This document shows positions 22,666 through 34,999 of a DNA stretch of 64,000 nt, piece after piece (positions within the stretch are counted from its first letter, which is position 1; every line of letters begins with the position of its first letter). This DNA comes from Chamaecrista fasciculata (Eukaryota; Streptophyta; Magnoliopsida; Fabales; Fabaceae): contig QANZ01005908.1 of NCBI GenBank assembly GCA_003254925.1, positions 19,050 through 83,049 of the forward strand, in the 5' to 3' direction. The translations under genes and the position numbers were made by a program. The notes under the pieces were generated by a model. That model did not search any database. It was not told the origin of the DNA and saw only the letters and a list, made by a program, of their open reading frames with translations.

Positions 22666-25600
22666 ATGGCTGCTTCGAAGGCGTTAATGGCTTCCTTAAC
22701 CCACCTTCGTCCTCTAACATGCGCAGCTTCTTCAGTTTCAACATCTCATTCTTCACGTCTTGTGCCTCAACCACCAGACCTTATCAAATGGGTTAGGAAA
22801 GAAGGTGGTTTCGTGCACCAGGCGGTGAAGATATCACAACTTGAATCCAATGGTCTCGGACTCGTTGCCTCAGAAGAAATCCCTAAAGGGAGTGACCTAA
22901 TTGTTCTTCCACACCATCTACCCTTGAGATTCGGCTCTCTTCAAGAAGATTCGCTTGATTCTGTGTTACTTGACTTGGCTCGCAAAGTTCCTGGTATTGA
23001 TTTTAGCTTTCTACATGATTACTTTCTGGATTCTATTTATTTCCTGAAGATTTGTGCATTTTGTGCCTCTTTCTGAGGAATTTTGGTTTAATTGTTTGTT
23101 AATGATTTTTGAATGTGGAGGTGATGCATATCTTGTAGTTTTCGACTTTCTTATGAGTTTTGATAAGACGCTCATTTCTGTTTAGCTCACTATGAAGTTC
23201 TAAGTCAAACAATTAGGAGGAGCCTGGTTCAATTTAGAGCTTCTTCATGAATGTAACTTATGAAATTCGATACAATTAAGAGGATCCTCAGCCACAACTT
23301 TAGTTTAAGGCAAGGTCTGCTGCCTCCGTTGTGTATTCTAACGTTTAGTTTCTTTATGATCAATCAAGTCATGCAAGATAATAAAAAGGTCAGTGCCATG
23401 AACCACCCGAGGGCCTTGTCATAAACTCCTATGTCGTCAACATAGGTAGCATAAGGAGATAGTAGTAGTAGAAAAAATATGAGGGAGGTAGCGAGAACCT
23501 GATTGAGTAGTTTGCTTGTAAGGTGTGGTGTTTACATTGTGGAGCTCCTGTAGAACTTTTGAGTCCTACTGAAATGGTATTTGCCTTGTCATAATAAGAA
23601 TATAGGAGTTAAATATTTATCCTGCAAGGATAGTTGGTCTATCCTAACAATGAGAGTTGAAATAACCTTTTATCAGTTGTGCAAGTTGATTGCCAAGGCT
23701 GCAGTCAAATCATGATTTATACCTTCTTTTCATTTCATTTTTTTTTCTTGAGAGGTAAAACTATATTTTACCACATTGAACTATGATTTAATTACAAAAT
23801 TACTGTATGTAGTTAAGGCTTATCAAAACACCCAATAACTTTAGATTGAAATGTGGTTCAAGTGTTCAACTATAAAAAAGAAAATAACAAAATTGCTTGT
23901 TTTTGTATATCAATGATCTGATTACATAAAACTGTTTAGTCATAGCATGCAGAAATCTTTTATACATTGGTGATTCAAGTTCTGATAATTATACTCTGCT
24001 GAGTTTTCATTGTAAATAAATTGGACACTATGGGAGAATTTGGCAGAGGAACTATGGGCTATGAAATTGGGTTTGAAGCTTCTGCAAGAAAGAGCAAAAG
24101 TTGGATCATTTTGGTGGCCATATATAAGCAATCTCCCAGAAATGTACAGTGTACCTATCTTCTTTCCAGGAGAGGATATAAAGAACTTGCAGTATGCTCC
24201 ACTTCTTCATCAGGTATTATATTTAACCATCTCCTGAGCAAGAATTATGGCTGACCTTGAATGGCATAAATCAACTGCAGGAGCTGAAGGAGAACTAGAA
24301 ACTCTAAAATTCCCATGACCTCAATGTAGAGAATTGTGCGAGCACTGACATTTAAGATTCTATATGACTGGAAATATTGACATACATTTATTACCAAATA
24401 AGCATCTGTTGCTCTAAAGTCAAGTTCCGAAAATTGTGAGAAATTCTCTTAAACAACTTATGGTATGTTATTCATTAAGTTATCCAGTTTTGTACAAAGC
24501 GTTCACAAAATTATTTAAGGACTTAGCCTGCAGGTTTTAATACACTAATCATCTACTTTCATTGTGCTATTAGGTATGTGATTGAATTACACACTAAGTT
24601 ACTCATCAACAAAATATTTTAACATGAGGAGTCATGTCCATGTCTAACATGTTTCAAATATTTGTATGAAAAATGTTGCAACACTTCAGTTAACATTTGG
24701 ATTCTAGATATTGATGTGTCAAAGTCCATGTCAGAGAGTTTGGCAGTTAGATTTAAATAAATTCCATGTGGTTAGGTGAATAAAAGATGTAGATTTCTTC
24801 TCGATTTTGATCAAGAAGCCAAGCATGCCCTTGACAGTCTTAAACCAGATAACCATCCCTTTGGTGGCCAAGAAGTAGATGCATCTTCACTTGGCTGGGC
24901 AATGTCAGCAGTCTCATCTAGGGCATTCCGATTGTATGGTAACAAGCGTCCTGATGGGACCCATATAGACATACCCATGATGCTTCCTCTCATTGATATG
25001 TGCAACCATAGTTTCGATTCAAATGCCCGAATTGTTCAGGAACAAGATACTGATACTGCAAAGATGCTAGTCAAGGCATGTTTTTCCCTACTCATTCCTT
25101 TAGTATGTTTTCCCCGTTGTTTCCAAGAAAGAAATTAAAACTTTTTCTTTTCTTGGCTAACTCTCGGTCTTTACATCAGGTTGTGGCTGACACAGAAATC
25201 AAACAAGATAGTGCCTTATTACTGAACTATGGCTGTTTAAGCAATGATCTTTTTCTTCTTGATTATGGATTCGTGATACCCTCAAATCCTTATGACATTA
25301 TTGAGCTCAAATATGATGGTACTTTCTTGGATGCTGCAAGCATGGTAGCCGGGCTTTCTTCTCCCAACTTCTCAGCACCTGCTCCGTGGCAGGAACAAGT
25401 TTTATCTCAGCTAAATCTAGCTGGAGAAGCTCCTGATCTCAAGGTTTGTATTCCTTGTATTCATTTATTTACTATTTCTTTCATCAAATTACTATATTAT
25501 TAGAATGTTCAGGTATAAAGGCAAAGATCCTTGTTATCTATAGGGCAAAGTCAAGTGTATATCAAACTTTTCTTTTCAACCCATTTGACAGTCATGAAAT

Positions 25601-27472
25601 GTCTAATAGTAATATTTAAGTGGTTAGGAAGTTGCGGGAAGGTTATTAACAAATTGCATCATATTAGATATTTTGATCAGAAGGTCCGTTTTCTATTTCT
25701 TAGTAGATGATTTTTCTGTAGCTCGGGATTTTTGGGAAAGTTAATTGTTCCTCTCTGACTATTTGCTGTTATTTAAGAATGTTCTAGACATGTGCATAAG
25801 CCATGAACCAGACTTCAAGACACACATCCGCAAAACAAGGCACTAGTTTTAATTCCTTGAAATAGGGCATTTTCATCTTTCAGTGTTGGTGCTTGTTTAT
25901 TATAATTTTAGAAACTCAGTAATATATAAAGATTGTAACAACATTAGATCATTAGATAACCATCATGTGAATGATATATGACCTTCCATAGACTAGATTA
26001 TAAGATTCTTCAGTTCTCATAGAAGCAAGTTAGTTATGAGCATTGAGCAACCTGCACTGCTTGATTGTTTGAGCCCAATATAGGTATAGACTATGTACTT
26101 CTGCTTTGTTGGTTCCTGTCAACTTTATTTAACATTGGTCTTAGTGAATATTAGTTGAAGACGGAAATGAGTCGTCTCTCCTTTTTCTTCAATCTTTTTA
26201 TGGTAAGACCTTTTGCACCTTCCATCAGCTCCCAAATTACATCTCTACGGGCAACACACTAAGAATAAGAACACTTTTAAATGAAAAGAGACTGCAGCAG
26301 GAAGAGAACTTTTACCCAAAATGGCAATCTTCCTTCTGATACAAAAGCATTCCAGCAGGCAACAGAGAACACATCTCAAGGGGCACGCAGAAATTAAAGT
26401 TGACTTCTAGATACGTCAAGATTTTGGCCCAAAAGGGTATTTGGCAATATCAAAACAATTAGATTTAGATTTTTGGCCCAAATAAAGTTTCTTGATTTAA
26501 GTAAGAGATTTTAAATAATTTTCTAATAAACAAAATTTATTCCAACACCTAACCTATAGGAGAAAAATACATCACATTTACACGTAAATCATCCATTACT
26601 TGCACACCCCTTGGAGTTGGAGAATGAATATCAGTCATTCACAACTTGGACACAGACATTAAATTGGCCTCTCGGAATTGCTTCAGTCAGAATATTTGTA
26701 GTTTGTTGCCTAGTAGGAATTTACAGATCTAAATTATTCCTTAATTTATCTTCTTTTTGATAAAATGGCAGTTTGTTGGAAATATCAAAAGTTCCACATT
26801 AGAGAAACAAAAGTTAAAAGGATATACAATATGTAAGGATGCTGTAGTAAATTGCTTCAGGAATTTAGGACAAATGGCTTCTTCCACATCCATCCTCATA
26901 TAGAAGTCCAACATTTCATCATTCAAAATAACTTAGACAGGAACCATCCAGTTCCAACAAATGTCCACACGTTTTATCCTATTGTTGATGATTAATTGAT
27001 GATATGAACAATTAATTTACACAATTTGGCTTGAGTTTACATATAATAAACATTACTGACAAAACACACATTGACTTGTTGCCATTTGTTGCAGGTAAGT
27101 TTAGGTGGTCCAGAAATAATCGACGGCCGCCTATTAGCGGCACTAAGAGTACTTCTTTCAAGTGACAAGGATACTGTGCAGAGTTATGAGCTTAACACTC
27201 TCAAATCTCTAGCTGCTGAAGCTCCTCTTGGCATTGCAAATGAAGTGGCTGCTTTTCGAACTGCAATTGCTTTATGTGCCATTGCATTGGGACACTTTCC
27301 AACCAAAATAATGGACGATGAATCGCTCTTGAAACGAGGCGTTTCAGCTTCAACTGAACTAGCCATTCAGTTCAGGATCCAGAAGAAGTCTGTGATTATA
27401 GATGTTACAAGAGATCTCACAAGGAGGGTAAAACTTCTCTCATTAAAGGAAAATGTCACTGCTCAAAGTTGA
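22666..27472 (+). CDS. SET-domain protein of the Rubisco methyltransferase (LSMT-like) family, 478 aa
   Basis: Exons: 22666-22993, 24047-24213, 24776-25075, 25180-25443 and 27095-27472, 1437 nt in total. The start is ATG at 22666 (MAASKALMAS); the in-frame TTG two codons earlier is not a start. The N-terminus is rich in Ser, Ala and Thr and could be a chloroplast transit peptide. SET motifs are present: GLGLVASEEIPKGSDLIVLP, then DMCNHSFDSNAR (N242-H243-S244, cofactor site) and LLLNYGCLSNDLFLLDYGF (NYG 281-283 and Y294). The C-terminal part is the Rubisco-LSMT substrate-binding helical domain. Family members methylate lysines on plastid or cytosolic proteins, and the actual substrate is not readable from sequence. 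Intron 3 appears to use a GC donor (AAG/GCATGT). Intron 4 is 1.65 kb. Confidence 0.93.
25444..27094 (+). other. Intron 4 of the SET gene (1.65 kb)
   Basis: This is AT-rich sequence between AAG/GTTTGT and GCAG/GTAAGT, with no coding exon inside. I found no transposon with definable ends. Confidence 0.65.
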
Positions 27473-27759
27473 AAAAACACATTTTTTAACTGATTTTGCA
27501 GGAACTACATATATTTCTTGTCTCTAATTTTGTAATTAGTATTTAAACTTCATCATGTAACTAAAACGCATGTCAAGTTTTGGACTAAAATGAGAACATT
27601 AAATTTCAGTATTAACTCCCACAGTTGATTTTGACTGAGAAGTTCACATTTTTCAGTTTTGTACCAAGTTTAGGTAAGGGAGACATGTTATTGCATTTTA
27701 TAGAGGATATATATTTGTCTTGTTGTTGCTAAAATGATTTGTACTTTTCTTTATATTTT
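27473..27759. other. 3' region of the SET gene
   Basis: This is untranslated and intergenic sequence, T-rich at the end. It stops at the exact 9-bp duplication TTAAAAAAA of the next element. Confidence 0.6.
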
Positions 27760-27768
27760 TTAAAAAAA

Positions 27769-28981
27769 GGGTAAATTACAGAAAATGGCCTTGTGGTTTG
27801 GCTCATTTTCAGATAGGGTCCCTGTGGTTTAAAAAGTGTCAACTTGGGGGCTTGTGGTTTCCTCCGTTAGCAAGTAGGGTCTCAAGTGGTTTTTTCCATC
27901 CAAATTAATAGAATTAAGTTAGAATAAATTTTAAGATTGGACTGTTTTGTGATTTGAGCATTTTTTCTATTAAAACAAACTTTAAAAAGGACTATATTGC
28001 AATTTTAACAAAAAAGCTACTTCATTCCCACATTTGTTCTTCGTCTTCATCTTTTTCACCTAAAGGCTAAATCGTTTCTTTCCTTCACCACGTGAATCGC
28101 CAACCACCTCTGTCCAATACGTCGGAGGCATCGGAACCCCAATCCTTCGCCGCCGATGATGACTTCAACAGCCGCATAAACCAATTCCACCTCCGTTACC
28201 GGAGCGGCACGGGGAAGAAGGCGGAACTCCGGAAGTTTGTTTTTTTTGGGTTCGTGAACAACTCCGGAAGGACGGCGAGCGGTGGTTCGCGATGGAGATC
28301 TGAGTTCATTTTTTCTGGATTCATGAACAACTCGACAGAAGCTAGGTTCATGAACGTCGCCAGCGCTTTTCTGGGTTTGGAGCATTAGAGAAGACGCGTT
28401 TCAAACTTCATCGTTCTTCGGCGGAGAGTGGCGGTTCGCGGCGAGTTTTATACAGATCTGGTCGGCGGCGGACGTGGGTGTTTTTCGTGGTGGTTCAAGG
28501 TCGTGGGTGTTTTCTGTCGGCGACAGCTTCTTCTTCTTCCCCCATCAATTTTTTGTTGTGCATTTTTTGGGTTTTTCTTGTGCATTTTTGGGTCAAGAAC
28601 TTGCTTCAAAGAGAAGCAGCAAAATGAGATGTTTAAAGTTGTTAATTGTTAATTTGAATGAAGGAAGAGATAACCAGCGAACGCACGAATTGTTTGGGGA
28701 GGAAGAAGAAGCCACGAATTGCTTTTTGTTTAGAGTTGGTTTAAATTGCAATATAGTCCTTTTTTTTAAGTTTATTTTAATAGAAAAAAATGCTCAAATA
28801 ACAAAACAGTCCATCTTAAAATTTATTAAACCTTAATTCTGTTAATTTGGATGGAAAAAACTACCTGGGACCCTATTTGCTAACGGAGGAAACCACAAGC
28901 CCCCAATTTGACACTTTTTAAATCACAAAGACTCTATCTGAAAATGGGTCAAACCACAAGGTCTTTTTCTATAATTTACCC
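27769..28981. mobile_element. Mutator-like element with long terminal inverted repeats and GC-rich interior
   Basis: The ends are GGGTAAATTACAGAAAATGG (27769 on) and its imperfect inverted copy ending TATAATTTACCC (28981). The inverted homology runs about 220 bp inward and includes GTTTCCTCCGTTAGCAA and its complement. It is flanked by identical 9-bp duplications TTAAAAAAA at 27760-27768 and 28982-28990. The interior (28050-28700) is distinctly GC-rich and has open frames on both strands, but I recognise no protein family and no transposase. GC-rich non-transposase cargo between Mutator ends is what Pack-MULEs look like, so it may hold a captured gene fragment. Whether it is expressed cannot be told from sequence. 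Confidence 0.85.
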
Positions 28982-28990
28982 TTAAAAAAA

Positions 28991-30662
28991 TCCAAGTTTG
29001 ACACATTGTCCTTAAGGGTTTAGAATTTATCACTTCATCACTAGTTTTGTCAATATTTTTGCAAAACTCAGATCAGAGCACCAAAAAAGGGGAAAAAATT
29101 GAAGGACTTAATAATGAACTACAAAATACAAAATAATGACCACCAAACATGCAATAAAGGGACACCTCATCGTGTCCTCATGGCAAGATCCTTTCCCTTT
29201 TTGGTTTTATGTCCATTAATGTACTTAGCATGTGTTAGGAAGGCATTGGGTCTCTAGAAATATTTAAGCTTAATGAAACATTTTTATGACATGTGGCATG
29301 ACCACGTGTGCTGCACCGAGGTAATTCCGTGTTATACTGAATCTTTGCTTTCGGTTATATACACGAGTTTGGTGAGTCAAATATGTACACAAATTCATTT
29401 TTCTACGTTTGAGCTTCCCATTCACTCCACTTGTGGGAGATTTGGACGTTTGATAAATGATTAAATAGACATTTTGTAGCAATAAAATTTAATATATTTG
29501 GTAGAAATTTAAGCCTTTAAATGTGATATTAAGATTCAACTTTATTTTTTCTTGCAATTTTAATTAAATAAAAATTTTAAAATTTTCACTCAATTTTAAA
29601 ATTCAATTTGACTTTATTCATTAGAAGTTTCAATTGTTTTTGTATTTTCTTTTATATTTAATTCTTGACTCTTATAAAATTTTCATTGAAATTTTAAACG
29701 TTCTTCTCCATTAATAATATTGTAATATATTCAATGAATGATTTATCTTTACTTTTTATTAGACTTTAAAATGATAAAATTAATTATTTAACCAATTCCA
29801 CTTCATTCCAATTCTTTTCACTTTATTAACGATCATATCATCTAATTCTCTCTATCTGTAGAACTTTCAATTTAATTTATCAACCAATCTCCTTAATAAC
29901 TATCATTTGATTGAGCCGACTCAAAAAATTATTGTCATTCAATTTTTTTAGTGTGGACCAAAAGTATTCAATGATTACTCTTTATTCCCAAAGGAATCAT
30001 GCATTCGATTTGCATAAAGAATGCACTCTGATTCTGAAATTGACTTGCGTTATATTGTTACTTTGGTAGATACAGAGAAAAACATGAAACCGAAACAGAG
30101 AGCCTCATGAAATTGAAACAGAGCATTTTATACCAAAAATAGAAAAAAGGCAAAGATTCTGGAAAATTTATACAGCAACTATCTCTTTTCTTGTATCTTT
30201 ATTTACACATGAACATCACTGTATGTACAAGGACGTTTCTGTGGTACCCCCAAAATGTATCATACATATACCTTTCCCACTTCACACTGCTATTACCTTC
30301 TATATACACATAAAACTAACAATTTAGTCCCGATATCATTACATCAAATTAACTCTAATTCATTGAAACTAATAAACAACATATTTATTAGTTTCAAAGA
30401 CTAAAGTTAAACGCGGAGACCAAATTGTTGATACTAGTATTTAACATTAAGGGAGAAAGAAACCATGAACAAAATTCTGAGTAAAAATATACATACATAT
30501 ACAAAGCAAACAAATAAATCAATCTCTAAATTATATAAATCCTGTCATTTTAGTCTCTGAATCTTTGAAATCAAATATATATCTGAAAATATGAGGGACT
30601 TAATTGACGAGGTTTATATAAATTAGAGATTAAGATATTAGTTTACTTTATGGTCTCGGGAG
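28991..30662. other. AT-rich intergenic region
   Basis: No gene is seen. The part next to 30663 is the 3' untranslated region of the small gene on the - strand. A palindromic stretch near 30330-30440 ('AATTTAGTCCCGATATC' and 'GACCAAATTGTTGATAC') suggests another decayed foldback MITE. Its borders are not definable. Confidence 0.45.
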
Positions 30663-31007
30663 TTACCAATTCACAAGGATGGTCCTTTCAGAGAAGCCAA
30701 GGGGTGAGCGAGAGCGTTGGCGGGTAATATTTCTGAGAAGGAGACGCCTCATATCTCCCTGTTGAAGCGATGGCTGCTTCAATTTCTCTATTTCTTGTTT
30801 GATTTTCATAACTTGGCTGTGAATTGGAAAACCTAAATCATGATGATCTTCTTCTTCTTCTTCTTTTTCTTCTCTGTTTTTACTCTGCTTCTCAACTTCG
30901 TTGTTGTTGTTGTTTTTACTGTAAGTGACGGCGGCGGATGAGGCTGCCGCGACGCCGTCGCCGTCGCCTGTGGTGGCGGTGGCGGTGGCGGTGGAGCTTT
31001 GGTGCAT
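30663..31007 (-). CDS. Small plant protein of unknown function, 114 aa
   Basis: This is a single-exon gene starting at the ATG at 31007 (MHQSSTATATATTGDG); the upstream in-frame TTG is not a start. The N-terminal half is low complexity: Ala/Thr/Gly, then a run of Asn, then an acidic run EEKEEEEEDHH. The C-terminal half looks conserved and structured: IHSQVMKIKQEIEKLKQP, a basic amphipathic helix, then MRRLLLRNITRQRSRSPLG. From memory, similar 'LQ..E/D-M-RR.L...I.RQRSRSPLG' endings occur in small uncharacterised plant proteins. The RSRSP motif could be phosphorylated or could interact with RNA or nuclear partners, but I do not assign a function. A TATA box lies at the right distance upstream, supporting a real gene. 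Confidence 0.75.
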   Translation of the reverse strand: MHQSSTATATATTGDGDGVAAASSAAVTYSKNNNNNEVEKQSKNREEKEEEEEDHHDLGFPIHSQVMKIKQEIEKLKQPSLQQGDMRRLLLRNITRQRSRSPLGFSERTILVNW

Positions 31008-31094
31008 CGTTCTGAAGGAAGGAAAGGTTGTTGTTGGATTTGTTTGGTGTGCCAAAATATGAAGAGAATGGTTTAGAGTTTGGTGTGTGTTGTA

Positions 31095-31104
31095 TATTTA
31101 TATA
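31095..31104 (-). promoter_or_regulatory. TATA box of the small - strand gene
   Basis: On the - strand the sequence is TATATAAATA, about 88 bp upstream of the ATG at 31007, a normal plant core-promoter distance. Confidence 0.6.
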
Positions 31105-31207
31105 CACACGCAAGAGATGAGATTAAACGGGACACGATTTTGGACTGAAAAATGGATAAATTTTATAACCAATTGATATTTCGTAGTTAGCCTCTTTTTT
31201 TTTTTTT

Positions 31208-31318
31208 NNNNNNNNNNNNNNNNNNNNNNNNNNNNNNNNNNNNNNNNNNNNNNNNNNNNNNNNNNNNNNNNNNNNNNNNNNNNNNNNNNNNNNNNNNNNN
31301 NNNNNNNNNNNNNNNNNN
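31208..31318. other. Assembly gap (111 N)
   Basis: The bases are N. The gap lies between a T run and an AT microsatellite, so low complexity is the likely cause. Confidence 0.99.
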
Positions 31319-32082
31319 TATATATATATAAATTTAAAGGTTAAAAAGTTAAAATTTCAAAGATCAAAACATAAAAACTCAGTTCAAATTTAAAGATTAA
31401 ATCGCTAACAATTATAATATCTTAAGGATTAAATCATATATTTTTATTATTTAAAAATTAATTCATTAATTCAATTTTAATTCAAAGATTAAATTATAGA
31501 TTTTCTCAATATTTTTTTTTCCATGAACACTAAATTGGTAAATTAGTTACTAGAGATATGGCAGGTATGTTAATGAGTAGTGACAAAGGTGTCTTGAAAT
31601 AAGGGATGAGTCCGTTGTTTGGCCTAAATAACTATTCAATTGGTAGAAGTAGTTTTTCTTTTATTGGCTATTTTGGGATGCCTAAACTTTTTGATAAATT
31701 ATACTAATATTTATATTTTTTTTAAAATGAGTATAAAATATCTAATAATAATTATTATAAACGATATTTTTATTACGCCAATAAAGAGTCAAGCACAAAT
31801 TATAGATTTATTTTCTGTTAAACTAAATACCAACAAACAATAAATGAGAAAAATAAATAAAATAAAAGTTGCATAAATAAGAGAAATGTCAAATGTGAAC
31901 TACATTGACCATTAGCATTGGTGTCTACTGTCTAGGTTCCATAACAAAGGCCCCAAGAAACAAAAGTACATTTGTGCAAAATGCTTTTGATTTTGAAGGG
32001 AATGACAGAGTTTAAATAAATTCACTCTAAAAAGATTTCCTTGTCCCCTAAAACACTAAAAACACTTCCAATAACTTTCAGC
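31319..32082. other. AT-rich upstream region of the zinc-finger gene
   Basis: The stretch 31330-31510 carries repeated 'AAAGATTAAAT' phrases like old MITE ends. From about 31900 the sequence becomes the likely promoter and leader of the downstream gene. No ORF is recognised. Confidence 0.4.
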
Positions 32083-34999
32083 ATGTACAAGAAATTTTTT
32101 TGGACCAGTCGTTTCAATCCCAACCTCAAGTATCACCTCAAAAGCTACAAAGTTTCCTTCCCCATTTATATCTTTCACAATCTTGCAAAAGTCCATTTAT
32201 CCACGAATGGATTTTCGCAATCAGCATCTGAATTCGAAGACTTGTCCGATCAGGATGTTCCCAAGAGAGGGGAATTATCAGCTTTTCAGATTTCACATCC
32301 TTGGCCTGAATGGGTGGACTTAATGGGGTGCTTGATGAAGAGAGGATACTTCGATGCAGAGGGAAACCCATTTCGAAGTACTGAAATCGGTTCCAAGGAA
32401 TCAAACCTTATTCGGACTGCTTGCCTCAATTTTGGTCGGGATCGATTTGATCTGTTAAGGTTAGGATGGCTTCCCATGAATACTTAAACCTTATTCTTTG
32501 TTTATTAGGTTTACAATATATTTGGTTCTCACATTGATGTGGTTAGGTCGTGGTATGTATGCATTTTAGAGTGTGCAGGCAAGGTGTTTGAGGTTAGGTT
32601 TCTATAACAGATAACAGAAAAATATGTTACTTTACTGCTGGATGAACTGGTGTGCAGGCAAGGTGTTTGAGCTTAGGTTTCTCTTAGGTCCAGCTCATCA
32701 GTTTTCGTCTCCAATCTGTTATGAGCCTTTTTTTTTTCCTCTTGTTTTAGGCCCAATTCGAGCTACCCCAGCTCGTTTCTCTCACTTTTTTCTCTTGTTC
32801 TTCTTGCATTCTTTCCTCCTGTTGGACCTTTTCATCCTTCTCCTTATGGTGTATTCCTTCCTTGAAATGTTGATTTGTAAGTTGTAACAACTAGGGTCAA
32901 TTTTGTTAATCATTGTGGAGGTATCAATTTAAGACAGTGCATTAAAAGGTCTCATCTGATCATATCTGGAAATGATGTCTATGGTTGTTTGAAAGTAGAA
33001 GATTGCGTTGTTGTTAGCCTTATGAAGTGTGCTAGAAGATGCAATGATGTTTTGGACCAAATAGCGGTATATGGAACTTTTAATCAGGAGGAATTAAGAT
33101 AGGTTTAATATGTAATGGTACAATATTTGGTGCATATCTCAGGATGTAGTGATACTCTTTCAAAATGGTATTAAATCAATTTTTTTCTCCTTCTAAATGA
33201 ATGATATTTTACTGAGAAACTTATTATTACGAAATTTATAGAATTTTTCATTTCTCATTTGATAAATTCTTATGGCTCATGAAACCCATTGGCCTTAAAG
33301 TTACATTTTTACAGCAACTTTCTGTGATTGGGAACGAGTTAGGCATCATTTTCAGTATATTTTTATATTCCTTCCTATCAGATTATTGCCTCGGAAAGAT
33401 ATACAAGTTGTTGTAGGACATGGATGCCCAAGCTTAGATAGGAAGGTAGTCAACTCAGGGAAGCGTCTCAGAGCACATGTGGGCATGGATGAGGGAAATG
33501 TATGTGCTAAGAAAGGTTCTACTGATTTTTACCTTTCTTCCTCTTTATTTCACAATTTCTTATTTTCTTACCCAAATTTAACCATCAGCAGTTTGATTAA
33601 ATAACCAAGAACTGGATGAACTGGTGACTTAACTAGGTATGTAGCAACTGTAATTTGAGGGGAGATTGTGAAAGGGCATTTGTGAAGGCACGTGAAGATG
33701 AAGGAGGAAGAACCGTGGATTTAATGCGCATAATCTTGACTTATGGGCTTGATCCCATTATTGGCTCAGTAGAGAACAAGACATGTCTAAATAAAATGAT
33801 AAAAGAATCAGTCAGAAGACTGTTGACAGAATTGGTAGAGCACAGCGCTAAAGATGATGGTTCCAATCTCCCAAATTTCAATGGTAGAGCCAATCAACAA
33901 GACAAGGACAATATAAAAGTTCCGATGAAGCAAGGCGATTGGATTTGCCCCAAGTAGCTTGCTCACCGTCCTGTAATTATTTTTTGTCATGCACTATTTT
34001 CTCCTTCACTTATTTACATTTCTTTGGTGACTTTCATTTGCTAGATGCAATTTCAACAACTTTGCCCGAAATATCAAGTGCCTGCGCTGTGGAGGCTTGT
34101 TCCAGGAAAGATTAATGCGATCTCAGAATGATCAGGATCATCTACCTATGAAGAAGGGAGACTGGATATGCAATGTGTAATGAGAACTTCATATTGTTTG
34201 AATTTATATGAACGGTATCCCTGTTTCTTACTAAAACCATTTATTTGATTTCTGCAGATGTAACTTCCTCAATTTTGCCAAGAATACAAGGTGTTTCCAA
34301 TGCAAAGAAAAACCACCAAAGCGGCAGCTTAATCCTGGGGAGTGGGAATGTGAATCGTGAGTTTACATCATGATTCTTGTTTTGGTCATTTTGTTTATGT
34401 TACAGCAGTTTGAATATTCTGTTGCGCTGAACCAATTGAAATCTTGCTTCTATAGGTGCAACTATCTCAATTTCAGGAGAAACATGGTCTGCCTAAAATG
34501 TGATCACAGACGGCCAAAAGCTGCTAATTCTTCCGACTCTTCTGTTCAACCTCAGATTGAAGAAAAAGGCCGCAATATTAGAAAAATGGGTTTTGTAAGA
34601 AATCAAGGGAATATTGATGACCAAACATCTGTGATGATAACCAGAAGAAAGAACAGGAAAGAAGGCTTTGGCATGAGGAGATTTGTGGAAGATAGGAATG
34701 AAAGTCATCAAAGCACATATTCTTGGAATGATACTTCTCAGTTTGATAGTTTTCCAATTTCTGGAGGCAAGAGTGAATTGTCCAAGAGTTCAAAAAAAAG
34801 AGAAGCATGGAAGAAAGAGATGATGAAGAGGAACAAAAGCTCCTTGGAGACGACAGAAAGTGAAGAAGATGGGTTCTGGTCTGATAGTGACCAAAGTGAT
34901 AAAGAAACTTCTTACTTTACTGATGATCACGAGATGGAGGAATGGTTTGGAGTGGGTAAGCTTGAGAAAAATGGAACTCTTGGAAGCAAGTCACATTGA
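32083..34999 (+). CDS. VAR3/OZ-like RanBP2-type zinc-finger protein, organellar, 528 aa
   Basis: Exons: 32083-32459, 33382-33499, 33637-33953, 34045-34176, 34258-34356 and 34456-34999, 1587 nt in total. The ATG at 32083 opens a basic, Ser/Phe-rich N-terminus (MYKKFFWTSRFNP) suited to an organelle-targeting peptide. The central part has HPWPEWVDLMGCLMKRGYF and LPRKDIQVVVGHGCPS, a region shared with VAR3. Three RanBP2 zinc fingers follow, with ligands C269/C272/C283/C286, C313/C316/C327/C330 and C346/C349/C360/C363. Each has the W-x-C-x2-C-N-x2-N-F signature, and each of the last three exon junctions splits a finger at the same position. The C-terminus is acidic (ESEEDGFWSDSDQSD). Family knowledge: VAR3 (also OZ1) acts in chloroplast development and RNA editing, and relatives work in mitochondria. 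It is shorter than Arabidopsis VAR3. Confidence 0.92.

Noticed and set aside
28056..28836. Overlapping open frames in the Mutator-like element
   Set aside because: They overlap on both strands and no domain or start context stands out, so they are reported only as element interior.
31008..31055. Longer N-terminus for the small - strand protein
   Set aside because: The proposed first codon is TTG; the ATG at 31007 is the first usable start and fits the TATA position.
32041..32082. Upstream start for the VAR3-like gene
   Set aside because: The codon at 32041 is TTG; the first in-frame ATG is at 32083.
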